The notes beneath the pieces are model-generated. The model ran no database searches, was not told the DNA's origin, and worked only from the letters and a program-made list of their open reading frames with translations. Source: Paenibacillus sp. JCM 10914 (GTDB taxonomy: Bacteria > Bacillota > Bacilli > Paenibacillales > Paenibacillaceae). Taken from it: a stretch of DNA of 64,000 nucleotides. Each line of letters starts with the position of its first letter. Within the stretch, counting starts at the first letter, position 1. Shown in pieces: positions 17,133 to 24,379 of the stretch. Location of the stretch: contig NZ_BAZR01000030.1 of the NCBI RefSeq assembly GCF_001315105.1, positions 1 through 64,000 of the forward strand, in the 5' to 3' direction. Position numbers and translations under genes: made by a program.

Positions 17133-17699
17133 ATGAAGGAACGCTTTGACCGAACACTAATTGATCGACTGGAAAGTCCCGAACGGAAGCGGGAGCTGCC
17201 AGCAGACGAGCTGCTGAAGAAGCTTGGCGTACATGGAGACGTAGACGTACTGGATATCGGGGCGGGAACGGGGTACTTCTCCATTCCTGCCTCCGGTATG
17301 ACGGCAGGAACGGTGTTCGCTGTGGACACGGAGCCAGTCATGCTCCAGTTGATGCGAGATCGTGCAGCCGCGCAAGGGACTAAGAATATGGAAGTCAGGG
17401 AAGGGATCATAGAGCAGCTTCCACTGGCGGATGCATCGGTGGATCGTGTGATCGCTTCGCTGATTCTCCATATCACGGAGCGGCTCGAGGATTCCGTGAA
17501 GGAATTGGCGAGAGTGCTGCGGCCAGGTGGACGCTGCTTATGCCTGGAGTGGCAGGAGGATCCCAATGAACAACGAGATCCTAAGCCGAGTCGGGTGAAG
17601 CCGGAGCATATGCAAGCTGTGCTGGAGCAAGCGGGATTTCAAGTTAATGGGATCGAGTTCGTGAGTGATCGCCATTACTTGATCATTGCGATTAAATAA
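17133..17699 (+). CDS. Class I SAM-dependent methyltransferase
   Basis: A small (188 residues) soluble methyltransferase of the UbiE/Methyltransf_11 kind. Motif I VLDIGAGTGYFSIP is near residues 38-51, the acidic residue of motif II is in AVDTEPVM, and the post-motif region PLADASVDRVIASL contacts the cofactor. The substrate is not evident. The ATG at 17133 has the site CCAGGAGG. It has its own promoter and appears monocistronic. Confidence 0.88.
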   Translation: MKERFDRTLIDRLESPERKRELPADELLKKLGVHGDVDVLDIGAGTGYFSIPASGMTAGTVFAVDTEPVMLQLMRDRAAAQGTKNMEVREGIIEQLPLADASVDRVIASLILHITERLEDSVKELARVLRPGGRCLCLEWQEDPNEQRDPKPSRVKPEHMQAVLEQAGFQVNGIEFVSDRHYLIIAIK

Positions 17700-17764
17700 A
17701 GTTCGGGGTTGCCTTGGAACCTTTTCTTGACATATTCCGTCTGTTTAGTTAGAGGTGATGATCG

Positions 17765-18340
17765 ATGAAAAGGTTCAAGTCAGCGGCAATCCTGCTGAGC
17801 ATGCTGTTCATTGCACTAACCGTGCTGACCGTAGGTCCGACCCCAGCACAGGCTTGTTCTTGTGCGGCTCCGCCTACCGTTGCCGAGAGCTTGGAACGCA
17901 AGTCTGCCATATTTGCAGGCGAAGTTACGAATATTGCATTTTCGCCGCAATGGTTGGTTAGGTCATCAGCTGATCCAGTCAACATATCCTTTGAAGTAAA
18001 GGAAGCTTGGAAGGGGAATCTGGCTGAGCATACGATCGTACAGACCGCCGGATCCTCCGCAAGCTGTGGATATGAAGGGTTTGAGGTTGGTCGAGAATAC
18101 CTTGTTTTTGCACATCTTAATGGCAATGGTCAGTTGGAAACGGGAATCTGTGAAGGCACTGGGTTACTCTCAGCCGCATCGGCAGAGCTTGGGGAATTAG
18201 GGCAAGGTTATATCCCGGTCCCCGGAGAAGACGGCCCACAAGCAACATCTTCGCTCCGCCTTCTGATATGGGGAATATCCGGGGTCGTGGTTCTGGCTGT
18301 GATCGTCTTCCTGTACCGCTGGAAGGGCAGCAAGCGCTAG
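17765..18340 (+). CDS. Secreted membrane-anchored protein with TIMP/netrin-like domain
   Basis: 191 residues: signal peptide ending TPAQA (about residue 29), a mature domain beginning CSCAAPP, and a C-terminal membrane helix (about 163-184) with a basic tail WKGSKR. A mature N-terminus of Cys-x-Cys, followed by a small beta-barrel-like domain with two further cysteines (ASCGYEGF and GICEG), is the pattern of tissue-inhibitor-of-metalloproteinase-like bacterial proteins. The domain would face the outside. In animals the N-terminal Cys chelates the metalloprotease zinc; whether the bacterial form inhibits a protease is unknown. The start at ATG 17765 has AGAGGTGATG. Confidence 0.65.
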   Translation: MKRFKSAAILLSMLFIALTVLTVGPTPAQACSCAAPPTVAESLERKSAIFAGEVTNIAFSPQWLVRSSADPVNISFEVKEAWKGNLAEHTIVQTAGSSASCGYEGFEVGREYLVFAHLNGNGQLETGICEGTGLLSAASAELGELGQGYIPVPGEDGPQATSSLRLLIWGISGVVVLAVIVFLYRWKGSKR

Positions 18341-18416
18341 TAAATACAATGCGATATTTGCAATCCAGTCCTATTGTTTTGTCAGGCGCTATATACATAT
18401 ATGATTTCTGGGCATG

Positions 18417-18456
18417 ATACCTGTATCCCATTACTTCGGGGTAGAGGTATTTTTTT
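18417..18456 (+). terminator. Terminator or attenuator upstream of terC
   Basis: ATACCTGTATCCC (18417-18429) pairs with GGGGTAGAGGTAT (18438-18450) with one mismatch and one G-U pair, followed by seven T. It ends the TIMP-like gene or attenuates terC, which starts 55 bases on. Confidence 0.75.
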
Positions 18457-18510
18457 GCTGCCTTCGACATAGAATCGGAATCATTTTTACACAGAAGGAG
18501 AGATGACGCC

Positions 18511-19296
18511 TTGAATATCGGGCTGTTACTGGAATACGGCTGGGTGCTGATCGTACTCATCGGACTGGAGGGCGTGCTTGCCGCGGACAATGCACTGGTC
18601 ATGTCGATCATGGTAAAGCACCTGCCGGACGATAAGCGGAAGAAGGCATTATTCTATGGTCTGGCTGGGGCGTTTGTATTCCGCTTCGGATCGCTGTTCA
18701 TCATTTCGTTTCTCGCGGATGTATGGTATGTGCAGGCGTTAGGTGCGCTTTATCTTCTTTATATCAGTATCAACCATATCGTGAAACAGCTGTTCGTTAA
18801 GAGGAAAAAGCATTTGAAGGAAGCGGCGAAGAAAAACGAAAATTTTTGGGTAACCGTGCTAAAGGTAGAACTCGCGGATATTGCGTTCGCCGTAGACGCC
18901 ATACTAGCGGCCGTTGCGCTTGCTCTAACCCTGCCACCATCCGGACTACCTAACATCGGAGGTTTAGATGGCGGTCAATTTCTGGTCATCCTCACCGGCG
19001 GACTGATCGGTTTGGTCATTATGCGTTTTGCAGCTACCTACTTCGTCAAATTGCTTGCTCGCAAGCCTGGGCTTGAGACCGCCGCCTTTTTGATTGTGGG
19101 CTGGGTCGGGATCAAGCTGGCGGTGTATACGCTCGCTCACCCCGATATTGCGATACTTTCGGAGAGTTTTCCGAAGAGCACCGGCTGGAAGCTCGTATTC
19201 TGGGGCATCCTGATTCTGATTGCCGTACTGGGGTGGTTCTTGTCGAAAGACAAAGGGGACATGACCGAAGCCGAAAGACAGCAAGTAGAGAATTAA
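18511..19296 (+). CDS. TerC-family integral membrane protein (YkoY/Alx type)
   Basis: 261 residues with seven or more membrane helices. The hallmark acidic motifs are LEGVLAADNALVMS near residues 19-32 and VELADIAFAVDAILAA near 118-133; these likely line a metal path. Homologues export manganese during protein secretion (YkoY, MeeF/MeeY, Alx) or are linked to tellurite resistance (TerC). Start is TTG 18511 with GAAGGAGAG nine bases before it. Homologues often follow a yybP-ykoY manganese riboswitch, but I could not find its conserved core in the leader. Monocistronic. Confidence 0.88.
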   Translation: MNIGLLLEYGWVLIVLIGLEGVLAADNALVMSIMVKHLPDDKRKKALFYGLAGAFVFRFGSLFIISFLADVWYVQALGALYLLYISINHIVKQLFVKRKKHLKEAAKKNENFWVTVLKVELADIAFAVDAILAAVALALTLPPSGLPNIGGLDGGQFLVILTGGLIGLVIMRFAATYFVKLLARKPGLETAAFLIVGWVGIKLAVYTLAHPDIAILSESFPKSTGWKLVFWGILILIAVLGWFLSKDKGDMTEAERQQVEN

Positions 19297-19420
19297 TTGA
19301 TAGCATTACCACCATGTTCAACTCCTAACGGAAAAGATTGAGGTTACCTTGCCTTAGGAGTAGAATAAGATACTGTAGGGCTTTTATTTAGGAAGTGTGT
19401 TTACAGATGCGATCATAAAT

Positions 19421-19492
19421 TAGCCTTATTGGCCAGGGAGAGAGACGGCGGGGTCAGCCTGTCCGACTTGCTTCCGCCAGCTAAGGCTTTTT
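19421..19492 (+). promoter_or_regulatory. Structured leader/terminator upstream of map
   Basis: AGCCTTA (19422-19428) pairs with TAAGGCT (19482-19488), followed by TTTTT. Inside are GGC/GCC and GGCGG/CCGCC helices, giving a multi-helix fold of about 65 bases. It may terminate terC transcription or be an attenuator for map, 50 bases downstream. No known riboswitch class was recognised. Confidence 0.5.
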
Positions 19493-19541
19493 GGTTTGAT
19501 ACAACAGCAACGACCCACGGATAATAAGGAGAGATGCTATT

Positions 19542-20288
19542 TTGATTATTCTAAAGACTCAAGAACAAATCGCCAAGATGAATAAGGCGGGCGATATTTT
19601 GGCTGAGTGCCACAGACAGATTGCCACCATGATCAAGCCGGGCGTCACGACGCTCGCCATTGATCAGTTCGTTGAACGATTCCTGGCCGAGCGGGGCGCT
19701 ACGCCCGAACAGAAGGGATATCATGGTTATCCTTATGCTACCTGCGCCTCGGTCAACGATGTGATCTGTCACGGTTTCCCCAGTAATGAACCGTTGCAGG
19801 ACGGGGATATTGTAACGATAGATATGGTCGTGAAGAAGGATGGCTGGCTTGCCGACTCTGCCTGGTCGTATCCGGTTGGCCGTGTCTCGGCAGAGGCGCA
19901 GCATCTGCTTGATGTGACCAAGAAGTCGCTCTATTTGGGGATCGAGCAAGCGGTGGTCGGTAATCGAATCGGAGATATATCCCACGCGATACAGTCTTAC
20001 GCGGAATCCCAGAACCTGTCGGTTGTTCGGCATTTCGTGGGTCATGCCATCGGGGAGAACATGCACGAGGAACCGCAGGTTCCCCACTACGGTCCGCCGC
20101 ACCGGGGAACGCGCCTGAAGGAAGGGATGGTTATCACAATTGAGCCGATGCTGAACCTGGGGGCATATCAGTGCAAGATTGATCCGGACGGCTGGACGGC
20201 GAGAACCATCGATGGCAAATGGTCGGCCCAGTATGAACACACGCTTGCGATCACGAAGGATGGTCCTGTCATTCTGACGGAGCAATAA
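19542..20288 (+). CDS. map: Type I methionine aminopeptidase
   Basis: Removes initiator Met from nascent proteins; a cytosolic dinuclear metalloenzyme, 248 residues. The metal ligands are visible in order: Asp in VTIDMVV, Asp in LADSAWS, His in VGHAIGENMHEEPQVPHYG, Glu in ITIEPML and Glu in QYEHTLAI. The start is TTG 19542 with AAGGAGAG upstream. It stands alone rather than in the ribosomal-protein operon, so it is probably a second copy such as Bacillus YflG. Confidence 0.93.
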   Translation: MIILKTQEQIAKMNKAGDILAECHRQIATMIKPGVTTLAIDQFVERFLAERGATPEQKGYHGYPYATCASVNDVICHGFPSNEPLQDGDIVTIDMVVKKDGWLADSAWSYPVGRVSAEAQHLLDVTKKSLYLGIEQAVVGNRIGDISHAIQSYAESQNLSVVRHFVGHAIGENMHEEPQVPHYGPPHRGTRLKEGMVITIEPMLNLGAYQCKIDPDGWTARTIDGKWSAQYEHTLAITKDGPVILTEQ

Positions 20289-20313
20289 CAGCCCGGGTAA
20301 CAATAGAGGCGTT

Positions 20314-20343
20314 ATAGACGTCTATGGGAGTTTCTCATATAAT
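20314..20343 (+). promoter_or_regulatory. pdxK promoter with palindrome over the -35 region
   Basis: A -10 TATAAT lies at 20338-20343. The perfect 12-base palindrome ATAGACGTCTAT at 20314-20325 covers the -35 position, so a dimeric regulator there would compete with polymerase. The regulator is unknown. Confidence 0.45.
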
Positions 20344-20378
20344 AGAGTCATCATTTTACAACCGAAGGGAATTTGATC

Positions 20379-21188
20379 ATGACTATTCGTAAAGCTTTAA
20401 CGGTAGCAGGCTCGGATACGAGCGGGGGTGCCGGTATACAGGCAGATTTGAAGACGTTTCAGGAGTTTGATGTGTATGGAATGACCGCACTGACGACGAT
20501 CGTGTGCATGGAGCCGAAGACGTGGGATCATCAAGTGTTCCCGGTCGCACTCGACATTGTGGAGGCGCAATTGAAGACCGTGCTGGAAGGGATCGGCATT
20601 GATGCGATGAAGACGGGGATGCTCGGATCGGTTGAAATCATTGAACTGGTGTCCCAATATATAGATCGGTATGATTTGAAGCGTATCGTTATCGACCCGG
20701 TGATGGTGTGCAAAGGCACCGATGAGGTGCTGCAGCCGGAGAATACCGAGGCGATGCTGGAGTTCCTGCTTCCGCGTGCGGATCTTGTGACACCGAATTT
20801 GTTCGAAGCGTCACAGCTTGCCAAATCGGGACCGATTACATCGCTGGAGCAGATGCAAGCCGCAGCTGCGATCATCCATGAACGCGGCGCCAAGCACGTA
20901 CTCATCAAAGACAGAGGCAAGATTCGCGAAGGTAAAGCGATGGATCTGCTCTATGATGGTAAGACCTTTGAATGGTTTGAGGCAGATACGATTGTGACGA
21001 AGTATACGCATGGCGCAGGCTGCACCTCCTCAGCTTCGATCACGGCCAATCTGGCAAAAGGTCTGTCAGTGCGCGAATCTGTACAACAAGCCAAAGCGTT
21101 CATCACGCAAGCGATCTCTAACGGTTTCCCGTTGAACGACTTTGTCGGTCCAACGAGACATTCTGCGCACCGCAATGGCATTGCGTAA
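20379..21188 (+). CDS. pdxK: Pyridoxine/pyridoxal kinase (PdxK, ThiD-like family)
   Basis: A ribokinase-fold kinase that phosphorylates vitamin B6 vitamers, or hydroxymethylpyrimidine in ThiD. The 269-residue product has AGSDTSGGAGIQADLKTF (residues about 9-26), MKTGMLGS, IDPVMVCKG, TPNLFEA and the C-terminal anion hole THGAGCTSSASITANLAKG. It resembles the compact Bacillota PdxK enzymes that branched from ThiD. A TTG at 20373 is in frame, but the GAAGGGA site nine bases before ATG 20379 and the start MTIRKALTVAG favour the ATG. No thiamine genes are adjacent, which favours the B6 role. Confidence 0.85.
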   Translation: MTIRKALTVAGSDTSGGAGIQADLKTFQEFDVYGMTALTTIVCMEPKTWDHQVFPVALDIVEAQLKTVLEGIGIDAMKTGMLGSVEIIELVSQYIDRYDLKRIVIDPVMVCKGTDEVLQPENTEAMLEFLLPRADLVTPNLFEASQLAKSGPITSLEQMQAAAAIIHERGAKHVLIKDRGKIREGKAMDLLYDGKTFEWFEADTIVTKYTHGAGCTSSASITANLAKGLSVRESVQQAKAFITQAISNGFPLNDFVGPTRHSAHRNGIA

Positions 21189-21244
21189 TCGACAACAAAT
21201 ATGCAAATAAATGTAATTTCATGCGAAATTCAAATATGATTTTG

Positions 21245-21275
21245 AAAACCTTTCTTCTCGCAAGAAAGGTTTTTT
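21245..21275 (+). terminator. Terminator after pdxK
   Basis: AAAACCTTTCTT (21245-21256) and AAGAAAGGTTTT (21262-21273), a perfect 12-bp stem, followed by T. Confidence 0.9.
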
Positions 21276-21444
21276 GTTGTTAGAAGAGATCGTTGCATAT
21301 AATATATAGGAAGATAGGCATGTTTTTTTAATGCATGTTTTATCTAAAGGGATGAGACAGTATAGGTCCTTTCCAGTATAATTATGTGCTATACTTTATA
21401 GAGAGTTTGATTCAAAGAGGAAGAAAATGTTTAGGGGTTGAGAC

Positions 21445-22095
21445 ATGTTTCAGGACATATTGGATTTTCTTATGAAGTTTGGTCCTTGGGGATTGTTTAT
21501 TCACTCTTTCGCTGATGCGGTGATTTTTCCGATTCCTGCCTTTTTTCTACAAGTTTCGCTAAGTATTATGCACCCACAGAACGCGCTCTGGCTTGCGACC
21601 TATGGTTTTATCGGCTGCTTGCTCGGGACACCGTTCGGTTATTTAATCGGTAAATTGTTGGGTAAGCCCGTGCTATACAAGCTGTTGAAGAAGCAATGGA
21701 TTGATTCGGCAACGAACTTATTCCAGAAAAACGGTGAGGCTGCGATTCTGCTCGGGTCGTTCACTCCGATTCCGTTCAAGGTATTTACGATCTTGTCGGG
21801 CTGCTTGAATTTCCCGTTATGGAGATTGATGGCTTATGCCGCGTTGGGTAGAGCGACCAAGTTCTATGTTGTAGGGATCTTGTTTTACCTGTACGGGAGA
21901 TCAGCTGAAGGTATGGTTAAGGATGTATCGATCTACATCGCACTCATTGCCGTTCCTGTCATCTTATTGGGGATTTATTTGAAGCGCAGATACAACCGCA
22001 AGAAGTTGGAACAGCAGAAACAGGAGCAAGAGCAGAAGGATGACGGCGTGGAACCAACGGCAGCAGAAACCTCTGACCAGACACCATCGGCGTAA
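21445..22095 (+). CDS. DedA/SNARE-associated (VTT) family membrane protein
   Basis: 216 residues. It has the DedA core: an N-terminal amphipathic segment, the re-entrant region DAVIFPIPAFFLQ, then TPFGYLIGKLLG and the GSFTPIPFKVFTILSG block containing the conserved Gly/Pro residues, with four or five membrane segments. Family members act as undecaprenyl-phosphate or phospholipid translocases or flippases. The tail after residue 185 is rich in Lys, Glu and Gln and probably lies in the cytosol. The start ATG 21445 is 24 bases after AAGAGGAAG and eight after AGGGGTTGAG. Monocistronic. Confidence 0.88.
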   Translation: MFQDILDFLMKFGPWGLFIHSFADAVIFPIPAFFLQVSLSIMHPQNALWLATYGFIGCLLGTPFGYLIGKLLGKPVLYKLLKKQWIDSATNLFQKNGEAAILLGSFTPIPFKVFTILSGCLNFPLWRLMAYAALGRATKFYVVGILFYLYGRSAEGMVKDVSIYIALIAVPVILLGIYLKRRYNRKKLEQQKQEQEQKDDGVEPTAAETSDQTPSA

Positions 22096-22140
22096 TAATA
22101 AGTCGTATGATAAACCGTACAACTTATACAACAATAAGTA

Positions 22141-22171
22141 AGCAGCCAGGCATCCTGCCAGGCTGCTTTAT
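22141..22171. terminator. Terminator shared by two convergent genes
   Basis: AGCAGCC (22141-22147) pairs with GGCTGCT (22161-22167), with an inner CAGG/CCTG stem, then TTATT. It sits between convergent DedA and papain-like genes. Confidence 0.75.
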
Positions 22172-22176
22172 TATGT

Positions 22177-22806
22177 TTAACTCATTTTACGAATTCTGAA
22201 GAACTTGCCTCTGCCTTCCCTGGTGGCGGGAGTATAGGCACCTGTTGGTTGCGTCAGGCCCAGGGTTAGGGCTCTCTCGGCGGCAAGATAACCGTGCAGT
22301 GGTCCACAATAGACCTCACTTAATTGCGGCGAGTTGGAGAAGTCCTCCGGTGTAACAAGATGGCATGGTTTGTTAACGAGCTGCAGACCCGCTTGTTCCA
22401 ACACTTTAGCGACGAAGTGGGAACAGAAGTAGGCATTGTCACGATCGATATGAATTCGAAACAATATTCCTAATAGCCCCAGTAGGTTATACTTGTAGCG
22501 GTGTTGATCGAGCATCATCTCGTGTACGAGATTGTGCATTCGTTGATAGTCTTCGTGGCTGACACGGCAGCGATAGACGGCGCACTCCGAGGTATGGAAG
22601 AAGGGATCGCGCAGATTCTCGCGTACCAAGCCGCCATTAAACGGATTGTTCGCTTTTTTTCGCCCAAAGCTGTATACCTCGCGCAATTCGGAATCAAACG
22701 CAATGGATGCATGATTGAGAGGGGCTTTTGTGAAATATTGGATCATTCTGCTGAACCAGGTGCCCGTGCCTGTAAGCACAATCCAAATATCCTGTTTCGT
22801 GTACAT
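22177..22806 (-). CDS. Permuted papain-like (NlpC/P60-superfamily, YiiX-like) protein
   Basis: 209 residues, no signal peptide. The layout is that of circularly permuted NlpC/P60-papain proteins: the His motif LNHASIAFD comes first (near residue 30) and the Cys motif NAYFCSHFVAKVLEQAG follows near residue 120. The middle TSECAVYRCRV segment separates them. Such proteins may be peptidases, amidases or lipid acyl-hydrolases; no specific substrate can be named. The start at ATG 22806 (MYTKQD) has AAAGGAG ten bases upstream, better than the TTG three codons earlier. Monocistronic, convergent with the DedA gene. Confidence 0.6.
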   Translation of the reverse strand: MYTKQDIWIVLTGTGTWFSRMIQYFTKAPLNHASIAFDSELREVYSFGRKKANNPFNGGLVRENLRDPFFHTSECAVYRCRVSHEDYQRMHNLVHEMMLDQHRYKYNLLGLLGILFRIHIDRDNAYFCSHFVAKVLEQAGLQLVNKPCHLVTPEDFSNSPQLSEVYCGPLHGYLAAERALTLGLTQPTGAYTPATREGRGKFFRIRKMS

Positions 22807-23049
22807 AACTCGCAAACTCCTTTATTAACGGTCCTGGCTCTGTATGACTGTAAATGACTTGCTTTCTTTCACAATAAACGAAAAAGGCATACCGTTCAAG
22901 TTAAAAAAATCCATTTTCTTTCAATTTGACTAGAATAGCATTGGGATTGGGACCATATATAGGAAACTCATAACAATATATTCGCCTCATGTCCGAATAA
23001 TCCTTTTGTTAGGTTTTTATTTATAATTCGGAAGGAACGAATAAGATGC

Positions 23050-23078
23050 TTGACCCGGATTGAACTTCGAACTACATT
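23050..23078 (+). promoter_or_regulatory. Candidate promoter of the NiaP-like gene
   Basis: TTGACC (23050-23055), 17 bases, TACATT (23073-23078). It is placed 26 bases before the start codon. The 160 bases before it show nothing I recognise. Confidence 0.4.
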
Positions 23079-23103
23079 ATAGGAATAAAAAGGAACGGGG
23101 GCG

Positions 23104-24327
23104 GTGACATTGAGCAACAGGGAGTTGCTGAAAGAGCCTAAGCAGCGTAAGCTGCTATTTAGCGCGGGCTTAAGCTGGATGTTCGATGCGATGGATGTCG
23201 GTATGATTTCATTTGTCGTTGCAGCATTGGCAACCGAGTGGTCGCTCAGCTCTGGGCAGGTTGGTATCATAACGAGCACCACATCCATCGGAATGGTGTT
23301 CGGTGCAGCCATGGCAGGATTCTTGGCTGATAAGTATGGCCGTAAAAATATTTTATTGTGGACCCTGCTCATCTTCTCGATAGCAAGCGGGCTTTCTGCA
23401 TTAGCCACAGGACTTGTAATGCTCTGCATCTTTCGCTTTATTGCCGGGATCGGTCTGGGCGGTGAACTGCCGGTAGCGTCAACCTTGGTGTCGGAGAGCA
23501 TGCCGGTCAAAGTACGGGGAAGGGCGGTTGTGCTGCTGGAGAGCTTCTGGGCGGCCGGCTGGATTTTGTCTGCGTTAATCGCCTATTTTGTCATCCCGGA
23601 TTATGGATGGCGTGCGGCGTTTGTAATCGGTGCGCTTCCGGCGTTCTATGCGTTATATTTGCGGCGTGCTATCGATGATTCACCTAGATTTGTACGGCAG
23701 CAAGCAGCCGTCAAGCTGTCCTTTGCTGAGCGGATAGCCTCGGTGTGGTCGATTGAACATCGACGTACGAGTATTATGCTCTGGGTGTTATGGTTTACAG
23801 TGGTGTTTTCCTACTACGGGATGTTCCTGTGGTTGCCAACGGTGATGGTGGATAAAGGCTTCAGCTTAGTTAAGAGCTTCCAATATGTACTCATCATGAC
23901 GCTTGCGCAGCTTCCAGGTTATTTCACGGCGGCTTACTTTATCGAGAAGTTCGGCCGCAAGTTCGTGCTGGTAACGTATCTGGTGCTGACAGCCGTCAGT
24001 GCGATCTGGTTCGGTTATGCCAATACGGAAGCTTCGCTGCTTGCGGCGGGGATCAGCTTATCATTCTTTAACCTCGGTGCATGGGGCGGTTTGTATGCCT
24101 ACAGTCCGGAGCTGTATCCGACGAAGGTCAGATCCACAGGCGTTGGACTGGCGACCTCGTTTGGCCGGATTGGCGGTGTCATCGCACCGCTGCTTGTCGG
24201 GGTGTTGAAACAGAATGGGACAAGCATCGAGATCATCTTCGTTATGTTCTTCATTACGATCCTGATTGGAGCGCTGGGCGTGCTGTTGCTTGGCAGAGAG
24301 ACGAAGGGACTGGAATTAGCGGATTAA
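23104..24327 (+). CDS. niaP: MFS transporter, NiaP (YceI)-like, probable niacin uptake
   Basis: A 12-helix major-facilitator symporter, 407 residues. The sequence tracks Bacillus YceI/NiaP closely: LFSAGLSWMFDAMDVGMISF at the N-terminus, the loop motif GFLADKYGRKN, FRFIAGIGLGGELPVASTLV, LLESFWAAGWILSALIAYFV and FYALYLRRAIDDSPR. NiaP transports niacin; related members carry aromatic acids or sugars, so the substrate is likely but not certain. Start is GTG 23104 after AAGGAACGGGGG; TTG 23110 is also possible. It is monocistronic, with a shared terminator downstream. Confidence 0.82.
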   Translation: MTLSNRELLKEPKQRKLLFSAGLSWMFDAMDVGMISFVVAALATEWSLSSGQVGIITSTTSIGMVFGAAMAGFLADKYGRKNILLWTLLIFSIASGLSALATGLVMLCIFRFIAGIGLGGELPVASTLVSESMPVKVRGRAVVLLESFWAAGWILSALIAYFVIPDYGWRAAFVIGALPAFYALYLRRAIDDSPRFVRQQAAVKLSFAERIASVWSIEHRRTSIMLWVLWFTVVFSYYGMFLWLPTVMVDKGFSLVKSFQYVLIMTLAQLPGYFTAAYFIEKFGRKFVLVTYLVLTAVSAIWFGYANTEASLLAAGISLSFFNLGAWGGLYAYSPELYPTKVRSTGVGLATSFGRIGGVIAPLLVGVLKQNGTSIEIIFVMFFITILIGALGVLLLGRETKGLELAD

Positions 24328-24333
24328 CATGAA

Positions 24334-24376
24334 CAATGGCGCTGCTAGAGTGCAACTCTCGCAGCGCCATTGTGTT
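24334..24376. terminator. Bidirectional terminator between niaP and the RNase J gene
   Basis: CAATGGCGCTGC (24334-24345) and GCAGCGCCATTG (24361-24372) form a perfect stem, with inner AGAGT/ACTCT, then T. Confidence 0.9.
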
Positions 24377-24379
24377 TTA

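Noticed and set aside
18341..18510. yybP-ykoY manganese riboswitch before terC
   Set aside because: The conserved GGGGAGTAG core is absent; only a simple terminator hairpin is seen.
19421..19492. tRNA-like fold (7-bp closing helix, about 70 bases)
   Set aside because: No T-loop GTTCGA-type sequence, no anticodon stem and no CCA context; a T-run follows.
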